From Rhizobiaceae bacterium (GTDB lineage: Bacteria > Pseudomonadota > Alphaproteobacteria > Rhizobiales > Rhizobiaceae), in NCBI GenBank assembly GCA_025698895.1, contig JAILWO010000002.1, positions 806,001 through 870,000 of the forward strand: DNA of 64,000 nucleotides, read 5' to 3'. The first letter of the stretch is position 1. Each line of letters starts with the position of its first letter. Position numbers and translations under genes: made by a program. The notes under the pieces are model-generated. The model made no database searches. It saw only the letters and a list, made by a program, of their open reading frames with translations, and was not told where the DNA came from. This document shows positions 1-8,482 of the stretch, in pieces.

Positions 1-370
1 CAAGCCTGGCATCGGCGGGAACGATGCGATTGCTGCCTCCTAGCTGGAAGCCATGGCCTGAATAGAAGAACAGGGCGGCGTCGGCACCGTCCGCCATTCG
101 ATAGAAATCGAGCAGGGCTGCGGCAAACGCATCTCGCCCGATATCCCGCCGGACCACCACGTCGAAATGCAGGGACCGAAGCGTCTCGCCAATGGCTGAT
201 GCGTCCTGCCCGGCATTGCGCAAGTCGTCCGCGAATGCGTACTCGGAAATGCCTATGACCAGTGCGACCCTTCGGCCCTCAGCTGACTGTGCCTCGAAGG
301 GGAGTAGGGCCAGGGCGAGCGCAAGGATGATCCAGCGCCCCTTCGACAGTGCGCGCTTTCTCAGATCCAT
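1..370 (-). CDS. caspase-like (peptidase C14) secreted protein, 5' part only
   Basis: Partial gene: the start is at 370 and the reading frame runs off the left edge after about 123 residues. The N-terminus has two Lys/Arg-rich positions, a hydrophobic segment (about residues 13-24) and an Ala-Gln-Ser-Ala cleavage region, so export is likely. The mature part begins with RVALVIGISEYAF, then LRNAGQDA, and reaches FFYSGHGFQ. These are the first strand, the substrate-side motif and the catalytic-His motif (SGHG) of bacterial caspase-like peptidases. The catalytic Cys would lie outside the window, so activity cannot be judged. It follows the epimerase gene by about 150 bp on the same strand and may be the distal gene of the polysaccharide operon. 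The family call is firm; the role is unknown. Confidence 0.8.
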   Translation of the reverse strand, partial: MDLRKRALSKGRWIILALALALLPFEAQSAEGRRVALVIGISEYAFADDLRNAGQDASAIGETLRSLHFDVVVRRDIGRDAFAAALLDFYRMADGADAALFFYSGHGFQLGGSNRIVPADARL

Positions 371-519
371 GAATGTCCGCGAATACATCGCTGGCCTTCA
401 GTCGGTCGTTGCCCGCCCCGTTGTTCCAGTCACGCATATCAGCGCGAAAACCTGTCCAGGTCGGCGCGCCAAGCCCAAGTGAATTTTAGCACCTTCTGTC
501 AGAGTCTGTGTGAGTTTTC

Positions 520-1491
520 TCACACGGTGAGACTCGCATCGGGTAGGCGCCGGCGGTGAGCAGCGGCGTTGCGGTAGGAGTCGATCATTTTTGAGAGACC
601 GGTTTCCAGATCCGTTCGCGGCTGCCAGCCAAACCGTTCGATCATCAGGGAAATGTCCGGGCAGCGTTGTTTTGGATCGTCGGCCGGGAGCGATTTCTCG
701 ACAACCTGGCTGCGCGAACCGGTCAGTTTCAACACCATCGCGGCGAGATCCAGAATCCTGATCTCGACCGGACTGCCAATATTGAACGGACCGGCTGCGT
801 CGTCGCTGGCGTCCATGACGCGCGCAAGCGCATCTATCGTATCGTCGACATGGCAGAAGCTGCGGGTTTGACGGCCGTCGCCGAAAACCGTGAGGGGATC
901 GCCAGCCAGTGCCTGGGCGACAAACGTGCCGACGACGCGACCGTCGTCCGCACGCATGCCTGGTCCATAGGTGTTGAAGATCCGCGCAATTCGCGTGTCC
1001 AGCCCGTATTGCCGCCGGTAGTCGCTGAACAGCGTCTCGGCGCAACGCTTTCCTTCATCGTAGCAGGCGCGGACGCCGACAGGATTGACGTTGCCCCAAT
1101 AGGTTTCCGGTTGCGGGCTGATCCTGGCGTCTCCGTAGACCTCGCTCGTCGACGCCAGAAGGATACGGGCGCCATTTCGCCGCGCCAGTTCGAGGAGATT
1201 GAGTGAGCCGATCACACTGGTCTTCAACGTGCGGACCGGGTCGGACTGATAGAAGCGGGGCGAGGCGGGGCAGGCGAGGTTGTAGATGCGCTCGGCGTCA
1301 TGGTCGATCGGCGCGATGATGTCCTGATGGATGAACCTGAAGCGCGGATTATCCAGGAGAGCTTCGATGTTTTCGAGGGAACCAGTCGACAGGTCGTCCA
1401 TGCAGGTGACATCGTGACCGGAGTCGAGAAGCCTCCGGCACAGATGGGTGCCTAGAAATCCTGCGCCGCCGGCAACCAGTACGCCTGCCAT
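520..1491 (-). CDS. NAD-dependent epimerase/dehydratase, UDP-glucuronate decarboxylase-like
   Basis: 323-residue short-chain dehydrogenase of the extended type. It has the N-terminal nucleotide-binding motif GGAGFLG (residues 8-14), an acidic residue after strand 2 (CMDDLSTG), the STSEVYGD active-site strand and the catalytic pair Y144/K148 in YDEGKR. The YDEGKR signature and the length fit UDP-glucuronic acid decarboxylase (UDP-xylose synthase), a cytosolic enzyme that supplies activated pentose. UDP-glucose 4-epimerase-like activity is the main alternative. It is the most distal recognised gene of the minus-strand polysaccharide operon, about 130 bp after the polymerase gene, which suggests it provides a sugar donor for that polymer. 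Confidence 0.85.
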   Translation of the reverse strand: MAGVLVAGGAGFLGTHLCRRLLDSGHDVTCMDDLSTGSLENIEALLDNPRFRFIHQDIIAPIDHDAERIYNLACPASPRFYQSDPVRTLKTSVIGSLNLLELARRNGARILLASTSEVYGDARISPQPETYWGNVNPVGVRACYDEGKRCAETLFSDYRRQYGLDTRIARIFNTYGPGMRADDGRVVGTFVAQALAGDPLTVFGDGRQTRSFCHVDDTIDALARVMDASDDAAGPFNIGSPVEIRILDLAAMVLKLTGSRSQVVEKSLPADDPKQRCPDISLMIERFGWQPRTDLETGLSKMIDSYRNAAAHRRRLPDASLTV

Positions 1492-1624
1492 TGCTCGAAC
1501 TCCCAGTTATACGCGACGGTGAGGCTAGCCTCTCAAGCGCTGGGGTTCCATGAATGAATTCATAGCCACGCCGGGCGCGGCTGCCATGTTTGCCAATGCT
1601 GTCGGAATGCAGGACCGATCGCGG

Positions 1625-2869
1625 TCAGCGGGGCAGCGGCCGCGCCGATGCGACCTTCCAACGATGTTCGAGCGCGATCGCGGCCCAGACCAGACCCAGC
1701 AAAATGTAGTAGTGCCGCCAGTGGTCGATGTCGATCACGGTTCCCAGAGCGACGTGGCCGACGAAGACCACCCAGGCGCACAGCAGATAGGGTTGCCACG
1801 GTCGCGCACGGAACAGCAGCCGGAAACCAGCGGCGATCGTCCAGATGGTCAGCATCGACCAGGCGGCGAAGCCGAGCCAGCCATAGTCCATCAAGGCCTT
1901 GAGCCAGATATTGTGCGTGTCCTCGCCGTAGAGCCGGCCAAAGACGAGCGGGCCGATTCCCAGCGGATGCTCCGTCGCCAGGAGGAAGCCAATGCCGAAG
2001 CGGGCGAAGCGGCCGAGCCTTCCCTCGTCGTAGTCCTGCACGAGTTGGGCACGCTCGGCGAACAGTGACGATACGGCCGGTACCTGCAGAAGCACGACGA
2101 TCGCGAGCGCGAGCAGGCCGATCGCCACCAGAGCCATCACGAGAAGGCGGAGACGGAACCTTCCGCTCGAACTCTGCAGGAACAGCGCCATGACCAGAAG
2201 GATGGTCGACACGCCGAAAAGGCCCCAGGCGCCGCGCGAGAAAGACAGGAACAGCCCCGCCACGATCACCAGCAAGGTGGGAAGCATCCAGGCAATTCGG
2301 CTCGCAGGCCCAGTAAGCAGGCTGTGAACCAGCCACATGCCCGGCAGCACCAGAAAGGGACCGAACACGTTCGGGTCCTGGAAAGCGCCGGTCGCGCGCC
2401 CGAAGCGCGTGAACATCTCCGCGCCCGGAAACAGCGAAAAATAGCCCGCCATTCCCAGGATCGTGGTGATCACGGCCGCGCAGGTCCAACCGACGAAGGC
2501 AAGGCGATAGCGCGTATGGTCGGCGGCAATCACCGCGGCGAAGAAAATTGCGGTGAAACCCAGGAACAGCGACACCGCGATGTAGAGTGGTGCGTCATAG
2601 AGGTCCGCCATCTGCGTGACGGCGATCATGCCGCCTATATTGAAAACGACGATCAGCACGATCAGCGGCGCGATAGCGCCGGGCAGTCTGAGCCCGAACA
2701 GCGCCCAGACCGCGATGAGGCCGACCATGAAGAGTTCATAGGGCGCCGGTTCGTTGATGACGAAGCCCGACAGGAACACGCCCGCCATCACCATCGCGGA
2801 TCCCGCGAGCGAGACCAGCTTTGCGTCAACCGCGGCGCGAGGCAGGGCCGAATGCGCTGCCGCGGTCAA
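1625..2869 (-). CDS. O-antigen ligase/polymerase family membrane protein (Wzy-like)
   Basis: 414 residues with about ten to twelve hydrophobic segments and a longer periplasmic loop in the C-terminal third (around FAERAQLVQDYDEGRLGRFARFG and TEHPLGIG...GEDTHNIWLKALMDYGWLGF). The His-Asn pair in that loop is typical of Wzy_C / O-antigen ligase proteins. It probably polymerises lipid-linked repeat units in the periplasm for the exopolysaccharide made by this locus; a ligase role is possible. The start is TTG at 2869 and overlaps the TGA of the upstream phosphoglycosyltransferase by four bases, implying translational coupling. Confidence 0.82.
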   Translation of the reverse strand: MTAAAHSALPRAAVDAKLVSLAGSAMVMAGVFLSGFVINEPAPYELFMVGLIAVWALFGLRLPGAIAPLIVLIVVFNIGGMIAVTQMADLYDAPLYIAVSLFLGFTAIFFAAVIAADHTRYRLAFVGWTCAAVITTILGMAGYFSLFPGAEMFTRFGRATGAFQDPNVFGPFLVLPGMWLVHSLLTGPASRIAWMLPTLLVIVAGLFLSFSRGAWGLFGVSTILLVMALFLQSSSGRFRLRLLVMALVAIGLLALAIVVLLQVPAVSSLFAERAQLVQDYDEGRLGRFARFGIGFLLATEHPLGIGPLVFGRLYGEDTHNIWLKALMDYGWLGFAAWSMLTIWTIAAGFRLLFRARPWQPYLLCAWVVFVGHVALGTVIDIDHWRHYYILLGLVWAAIALEHRWKVASARPLPR

Positions 2870-4401
2870 TAGGCGTTGTCCGTGTTGAGCAGCCTGATCG
2901 GAGTCAGGAGCAGGATCTTCAGATCGAACCAGAGCGACCAGTTCTCGATATAGGCAAGGTCGAACTCGGTGCGCATCTTGATCTTTTCATCGGAGTCGAT
3001 CTCGCCGCGCCAGCCATTGATCTGCGCCCAGCCAGTCACGCCCGGCTTGACCCGGTGCCGGGCGAAATAGCCGTCGACCACTTCGTTGTAGAGGCGGTTG
3101 CGGGTTTCGGCGCTGACTGCGTGCGGACGGGGACCGACCAGCGACAGCGAACCGCCGAGTGCGTTGAAGAATTGCGGCAGCTCATCGATCGAGGTCCTGC
3201 GAATGAAGCGTCCAACGCGCGTGACGCGCGGGTCGTCCTTTGTCACCGCGTTGCGCGCCGTCGGATCGCATTGCTCCACATACATGGAGCGGAACTTCAG
3301 CACCTCGATCTCCTCATTGTTGAAGCCGTGACGCTTCTGCCGAAACAGGATCGGTCCTTTACTGTCGAGCCTGATCGCGATTGCCGTGGCCAGCATGACC
3401 GGCGAGAAAACGGCGATACCGGCAAGGCTGAACATGATGTCGAATACGCGCTTGGCCACCGAATCCCAGTCGTTGATCGGGCGGTCGAATATGTCGAGCA
3501 TCGGCACGGAACCGATGAAGGAATAGGAGCGCGGCCTGAATCTGAGCTGATTGGCGTGCGCCGACAGCCGGATGTCGACCGGCAGCACCCACAGCTTCTT
3601 CAGCATCGACAGCACGCGGTTCTCGGCCGTGATGGGCAGCGATACGATCAGCATGTCGATGCGGGCGATCCGCGCGAATTCGATCAGTTCGGACACAGTG
3701 CCGAGCTTGGGATAGCCTGCCACGATCGGCGGCGACCGCCTGTCGTCGCGATCGTCGAAAATGCCACAGATGCGGACGTCGTTGTCCGCCTGCCTTTCTA
3801 TCGACCGGATCAGCGCCTCGGCCTGCGCGCCGCCGCCCACGATTACCGCCCGGCGCTCGATGGCCCCGTTGCGTGTCCAGCGTCGGATCATGCGCGACAG
3901 CAACGCGCGCGACGCCATCATGGCCAGGAAGCCGCTGACGAACCAGCCGCCGAACCACACGCGCGAAAAATCATCCGATATCTTCAGGAAGAAACCTGCG
4001 AAGGCGAGCAAGGCGAAGGCGCCTGCCCACGCCAGCAGGATGCCGCCGACGCGGCGCATGGGTCGGCGCAGGGCCGCCAATTTGTAGCAGTTTGCGAATT
4101 CGAGCAGGACGACGGCGACGAGCGAACCACCGATGATCGCCGCCGGATACTCCCAGCCCGCGGGGCCGCCGAGACCGACATAATAGATGTAGAGAAGCAG
4201 CCCCGTTCCCGCGAGGATGACAAGTTCGAAAAGCCGCAGAAGGCCGCTCATCATGACCGGCGACATCGTTTCGCGACGATACTGGCTGGCGACCTGTTGC
4301 GCGGTCCGGTTCAAAGTCGTGGCAGTTCTGTCCGTCTCCGCGTCCCGGAAGGCGCGGATAGAGGCGGGAGAAAAGCGGCTGACAGGATCGATCTCGTTCA
4401 T
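2866..4401 (-). CDS. undecaprenyl-phosphate sugar phosphotransferase (WbaP/HfsE-type)
   Basis: 511 residues. The N-terminal half has four to five membrane segments followed by a CoA-binding-like cytoplasmic region (around AVIVGGGAQAEALIRSI). The C-terminal 200 residues are a bacterial sugar transferase domain: KRVFDIMFSLAGI re-entrant helix, FRQKRHGFNN, LKFRSM, the Asp-Glu catalytic pair in SIDELPQF, SLVGPRPHA and the VKPGVTGWAQINGWRG end motif. It transfers the first sugar-1-phosphate to undecaprenyl phosphate at the inner membrane, committing the polymer pathway. The sugar cannot be read from sequence. It lies 50 bp downstream of the GT4 gene and overlaps the polymerase gene. Confidence 0.93.
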   Translation of the reverse strand: MNEIDPVSRFSPASIRAFRDAETDRTATTLNRTAQQVASQYRRETMSPVMMSGLLRLFELVILAGTGLLLYIYYVGLGGPAGWEYPAAIIGGSLVAVVLLEFANCYKLAALRRPMRRVGGILLAWAGAFALLAFAGFFLKISDDFSRVWFGGWFVSGFLAMMASRALLSRMIRRWTRNGAIERRAVIVGGGAQAEALIRSIERQADNDVRICGIFDDRDDRRSPPIVAGYPKLGTVSELIEFARIARIDMLIVSLPITAENRVLSMLKKLWVLPVDIRLSAHANQLRFRPRSYSFIGSVPMLDIFDRPINDWDSVAKRVFDIMFSLAGIAVFSPVMLATAIAIRLDSKGPILFRQKRHGFNNEEIEVLKFRSMYVEQCDPTARNAVTKDDPRVTRVGRFIRRTSIDELPQFFNALGGSLSLVGPRPHAVSAETRNRLYNEVVDGYFARHRVKPGVTGWAQINGWRGEIDSDEKIKMRTEFDLAYIENWSLWFDLKILLLTPIRLLNTDNAY

Positions 4402-4451
4402 GGCTCGGCCGTTTGTTGGAAACGGCCTAGCACGACATCGCCAAGAAACGT

Positions 4452-5615
4452 TTAAGCCGACATGTCCGATTTATATGATCCGCCCCGCCGCAAGGTGAGT
4501 GCGTCCCGATAGGCGGCGTCGATCCCGCGTGCCATTGCATCCACCCCGAACCGCGCCTTCAGTGTTTCACGATCAGGCATCCGCGCTTCATAGGCCTCGA
4601 AATCGCTGGCGGCTTCCACCATGCGTCCTGTCAATTGGGCGGCGTCCGGCCTAACCAGAATCTCCGCCGTGTCGCCGAATATCTCCGGTATGCCGCCGAC
4701 AGAGGTCGCGATCATCGGCTTGGCCGCCGCCAGCGTCTCCAGCACGATATAGGGCATGGCTTCGGCTCGGGAGGGAACGACGACGCACCGCGCCAGTCTG
4801 AACGCCTCGCGCGCCGGCATTGGCGGGTGAAAGCGTACGCGATCCGCAAGCCCGAGCTCTTCGACCCGGTGGCGATAGTCGCCCAACTCATCGCCGTCGC
4901 CAACCATCACGGCCGAAAGCGGTCGACCCAACTCGCGCTCGGCGAGCGCCAGCGCCTCGATGAAGAGATCGGGCCCCTTCAGTCCGCGCATCATGCCGAT
5001 ATAGAGGAAGTCCGCCCCGTTTGGAGCGGTTTCCACCGGTTCGAACTCCGGATCGGCAAGGCCGTTATAGACCAAGCTGGCGGGGCACCTGGGCTCGCCG
5101 ACCTTCTCGCGGTAGGTTCGCCGTTCATAATCCGAAACGAACAGCAACTGGTCCGTAAACCGGCTCATCAATGATTCCAGCGCGAAAAAAAGGCGCCCGA
5201 CGATCGTTTCCGCGTCGTAGTGGAGGCTGCCGCCATGCGGTGAATAAAGACGGGCCACCCGATGCCGCCGCGCGCCCGACACCGTGCCGAACAGCCTGGC
5301 GTAGACGCCGCCCTTCGCGCCATGCCCATGGACGATGTCCGGCTTCAGCCCCTTGATCAGCCTGTAGGTTCGCACGGCCGAGGCGAGATCGCCGATCCCT
5401 ATATGCCTCTGCATGGGCGTGCGGTGGACACCGAGAGCCAGTATTGGGGCAAGGTCATCGAAGAGGCGGCCCTCGAATGCACCGCCCGTGGAGGAATCGC
5501 AGATGATCCCGACCGCATGTCCGGCGGCGACCTGTGCTCGGGCCAGATCTCGCACGTGGCGGAAAATCCCGCCGACTGGCGAGCGAAAGCAGTGGACGAT
5601 CCTCAATGGCGCCAA
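4452..5615 (-). CDS. glycosyltransferase family 4
   Basis: 387-residue GT-B fold enzyme. The N-terminus (VHCFRSPVGGIFRHVRDLARA) is the acceptor-side Rossmann domain with a Gly-rich loop. The C-terminal half has FLYIGMMRGLKGPDLFIEAL and the EX7E donor-binding motif in PSRAEAMPYIVLETLAAAKPMIATSVGGIPE. It adds a sugar to the lipid-linked repeat unit on the cytoplasmic face; donor and linkage are unknown. The start is TTG at 5615, chosen because the first beta strand begins immediately after it; no strong Shine-Dalgarno is visible. It begins nine bases after the export lipoprotein stop, so the two are one transcription unit. Confidence 0.92.
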   Translation of the reverse strand: MAPLRIVHCFRSPVGGIFRHVRDLARAQVAAGHAVGIICDSSTGGAFEGRLFDDLAPILALGVHRTPMQRHIGIGDLASAVRTYRLIKGLKPDIVHGHGAKGGVYARLFGTVSGARRHRVARLYSPHGGSLHYDAETIVGRLFFALESLMSRFTDQLLFVSDYERRTYREKVGEPRCPASLVYNGLADPEFEPVETAPNGADFLYIGMMRGLKGPDLFIEALALAERELGRPLSAVMVGDGDELGDYRHRVEELGLADRVRFHPPMPAREAFRLARCVVVPSRAEAMPYIVLETLAAAKPMIATSVGGIPEIFGDTAEILVRPDAAQLTGRMVEAASDFEAYEARMPDRETLKARFGVDAMARGIDAAYRDALTLRRGGSYKSDMSA

Positions 5616-5624
5616 GGCTTCGGC

Positions 5625-6203
5625 TCAGAACAATCGTTCGCGGACATAGATTGTGTCACCTGGCAACAGCGGATCCGTGATGAGGACGCGCCCCGTCATG
5701 ACTTCGCCATTGATCGAGCGGGTGACGTCTACATTGCCCTGTTGGGCGCGCGGGCTGAATCCGCCGGCCGAGGCAATTGCCTTCTGAACCGTCATGCCAG
5801 GTACGTAGGAATACTGGCCGGCCGAGCCGACTTCGCCCATGACAAAGATCGGGCGGTACTGGTCGACCTCGACCGTCACATCGGGATCGCGAAGATAACC
5901 TTGGCGCAACTGCGCGGCGATCTGGCTTTCGAGTTTCTGAAGTGTCTGGCCGCGCGCCGGCACCGCGCCAACCAAGGGGAAGGCAATGTAGCCCGCCTGG
6001 TCGATCGAATAGGTATTCGTCAGCCCTTCCTGCTCGAAGACCGTGACCCGCACCCGATCACCCGAATCGAGCACATAAGGCTGACCGAGCGCGTCGTGGA
6101 AGGCCGATGGCGCGGGGCGATAGCCCGAACAGCCGGCCGCGAGCGCGGTCGCCGCGAGGGCGGTAAGGAGGAAGGACCGGCGCATCATCAACTTGGACAT
6201 CAT
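5625..6203 (-). CDS. polysaccharide export outer-membrane lipoprotein (Wza-like, short form)
   Basis: 192 residues with a lipoprotein signal: MRRSFLLTALAATALAAGC, lipobox Cys at residue 25. The mature part is a Poly_export domain (YVLDSGDRVRVTVFEQEGLTNTYSIDQAGYIAFPLVGAVPARGQT) followed by one SLBB-like domain (FVMGEVGSAGQYSYVPGMTVQKAIASAGGFS). Length and architecture match the short alphaproteobacterial export proteins rather than full Wza with its extra domain and C-terminal helix. It is the first gene of the minus-strand operon and divergent from the co-polymerase gene, its expected trans-envelope partner. Confidence 0.92.
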   Translation of the reverse strand: MMSKLMMRRSFLLTALAATALAAGCSGYRPAPSAFHDALGQPYVLDSGDRVRVTVFEQEGLTNTYSIDQAGYIAFPLVGAVPARGQTLQKLESQIAAQLRQGYLRDPDVTVEVDQYRPIFVMGEVGSAGQYSYVPGMTVQKAIASAGGFSPRAQQGNVDVTRSINGEVMTGRVLITDPLLPGDTIYVRERLF

Positions 6204-6360
6204 CCCGACACGGGCCAGTTTCGATCGACCCTGGATCGCCCCGTTATCTCCCCGTTAGGGTTAATGCAGAGTAAAAGCAGCCTGCACGTGCCGGCTCTCT
6301 TAACCCCCCGGTTACCATAGATGTTTACGGTCCGCTCACGATCATCGCCGGAGCACGGGC

Positions 6361-8478
6361 ATGCAGGGCGTTAATGCCGCGCAACAGGACCTCGACGTCG
6401 ACCTGGGACGATTGTTCGCGAGCCTCCTTCGAGACTGGCGTCGCATCATCCTCGTCGCCCTGGGCGTGGCTTTGGGCGCCTTCGTTCTGGCAAGTCTGGC
6501 CACCGATCACTATCGCGCCGAAACCCGGATCCTCATCGAGCCGCGCGAATCCGTTTACACGCGCGCCACCAACGATCGCGATTCGAACGCGCCCATCCTT
6601 GATGACGAAGGCGTCACAAGCCAGGTCGAGGTCATCACCTCCACCGATCTGTTGAGATCCGTCGCCGCGGAGCTGGACCTTGCCGACCGAGACGAGTTCA
6701 ACTCGGGCGGCGTATCTCCCGTGGCACGGGTATTATCGCTGTTCGGCGCAGGTGGCGAAGCGGCTTCGCTCCCCGCCGAGGAGCGGGTGCTGAAGGCGTT
6801 CCGCGAGAAGCTGGACGTCTATCGGGTCGAGAATTCGAGAGTGATCGTCATCCGCTTCTCGTCTGAGGACCCTCAGCTGGCGGCGCGCGTTCCCAACGCG
6901 GTCGCGGCGGCCTATGTCGACATGCAGCGTCAGGCGAAGCTTCTTTCCAATACGGACGCGACCGCCTGGCTGGAGCCGGAAATCGTTGAACTGCGGCAGC
7001 AGGTGCGCGAAGCCGAACGCAAGGTGGCTGAATTCCGCGCCCAGTCGGATCTGCTCGTGGGCCAGAACAATTCGGTGCTGGCGACCCAGCAGCTCTCGGA
7101 ACTGTCCAGCGAACTGTCGCGCGTCCGCGCCAATCGCGCATCGGCCGAAGCGACCGCCGAGAGTGTCCGCGCCGCGCTTGAGAACGGGACATCGCTCGAC
7201 ACGTTGCCAAGCGTATTGGAATCGGGCCTGATCCAGCGGCTCCGCGAGCGGCAGGTCCAGCTCCGCGCCGACATCGCCGACCTGTCGGCCACGCTACTCG
7301 ACAACCATCCGCGCATCCGTTCCCTGCGCTCCCAGCTTGCCGATCTCGACGCTCAGATCCGCCAGGAAGCGCGAAACGTCCTGGAGGGTCTCGAGAACGA
7401 GGCCCGCGCGGCGGGCTTTCGCGAGCGGCAACTTCTAGCTGATCTCAACCGTCTCAAGGCCGAATCGGCACGGGCTGGCGAGGACGAGGTCGAACTCCGT
7501 GCACTGGAACGCGAGGCGGCTTCGCAACGCGAGCTTCTGGAATCCTACCTCTCGCGGTTCCGCGAGGCATCTTCCCGCCGCGACCGGAACTACCTGCCGG
7601 TCGACGCGCGCGTCTTCTCCAACGCCATCGTTCCGCAGGAACCATATTTTCCGAAGGTATTGCCGATCACGGCCGCGGCATTTGTCTCGGCGCTGCTCGT
7701 CATGGCGATCGTGACGCTGCTGGCGGAACTGTTTTCCGGTCGTGCCATGAGACCGGCAGAAGGAATCGAACCTGACCGCGAGAGTGAACCCGCCGGCGAT
7801 ATCGATGTCGGATCGCAGGCTGTCGCTGAGGCGAGATCCGTCGACCTGCCGGAGAACGCCCCTCTGATCGGCGCCGCCATACCTGGAGCGCTGGGCGCGG
7901 ACGTCGTGGCCGAGCGGCTGATCGCAAGCGGCGCCTCCCGCGCGATCTTCCTATCGCCGGAGGGCGACGTGGCCGTGGCGTCCGCCGTGATGGTCGCGCG
8001 GGAGATAGCTGATTCGGGCTTGCGCGTTCTCCTGATCGACCTGACTATGACCGGTGCGGCCTCCAAGCCGATGCTGGACGGGCGCGCCGCGCCCGGGATA
8101 ACCGATCTGCTGGCTTCGGAAGCGCAGTTCCGGGACGTGATACACGCCGATCTCTATTCCGACTGCCACGTCATGCCGGCGGGCAACGCCGATCCCGAAA
8201 AGGCCATGCGCGCGGTCGAGCGCCTGCCGATCATCCTGTCGTCGGTCGCGGCCGCCTATGATCTCGTCATCGTGGAATGTGGGCAGGTCGAGGCCGCCGC
8301 CCTGCGACGGCTGACGGACGACGAGACCGAAATCCTGGTGAGCGCGATCGCGCCCGAAGAAGACCTCTTGTTGGAGACGGTGAAGGATCTGACCGCAGGC
8401 GGCTATACCCGCGTCACCTTCGTTACCCCGGGCATGGGCGGACCGATGAGGCCGGAGCCGGATCGCGAGGCGGCCTGA
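6361..8478 (+). CDS. Wzz/GumC polysaccharide co-polymerase with degenerate kinase-like C-terminus
   Basis: 705 residues. A Wzz domain starts at about residue 15; TM1 is about 30-50 (IILVALGVALGAFVLASLA), a long coiled-coil periplasmic stretch spans about 190-400, and TM2 is about 433-457. Residues 500-690 resemble the BY-kinase/ParA fold (LIASGASRAIFLSPEGDVAVAS, LRVLLIDL, YDLVIVECG), but the Walker A lysine/serine motif is absent, the Walker A' strand lacks its Asp-rich end and there is no C-terminal tyrosine cluster. It probably sets chain length and links to the export lipoprotein without autophosphorylation. A GGAG Shine-Dalgarno precedes the ATG. It is divergent from the export operon across 157 bp. 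Confidence 0.88.
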   Translation: MQGVNAAQQDLDVDLGRLFASLLRDWRRIILVALGVALGAFVLASLATDHYRAETRILIEPRESVYTRATNDRDSNAPILDDEGVTSQVEVITSTDLLRSVAAELDLADRDEFNSGGVSPVARVLSLFGAGGEAASLPAEERVLKAFREKLDVYRVENSRVIVIRFSSEDPQLAARVPNAVAAAYVDMQRQAKLLSNTDATAWLEPEIVELRQQVREAERKVAEFRAQSDLLVGQNNSVLATQQLSELSSELSRVRANRASAEATAESVRAALENGTSLDTLPSVLESGLIQRLRERQVQLRADIADLSATLLDNHPRIRSLRSQLADLDAQIRQEARNVLEGLENEARAAGFRERQLLADLNRLKAESARAGEDEVELRALEREAASQRELLESYLSRFREASSRRDRNYLPVDARVFSNAIVPQEPYFPKVLPITAAAFVSALLVMAIVTLLAELFSGRAMRPAEGIEPDRESEPAGDIDVGSQAVAEARSVDLPENAPLIGAAIPGALGADVVAERLIASGASRAIFLSPEGDVAVASAVMVAREIADSGLRVLLIDLTMTGAASKPMLDGRAAPGITDLLASEAQFRDVIHADLYSDCHVMPAGNADPEKAMRAVERLPIILSSVAAAYDLVIVECGQVEAAALRRLTDDETEILVSAIAPEEDLLLETVKDLTAGGYTRVTFVTPGMGGPMRPEPDREAA

Positions 8479-8482
8479 TCGG

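Noticed and set aside
6258-6306. GGGTTAA / TTAACCC inverted pair between the export and co-polymerase genes
   Set aside because: A 7-bp repeat with a 35-base spacer in a promoter region is too weak to call an operator.
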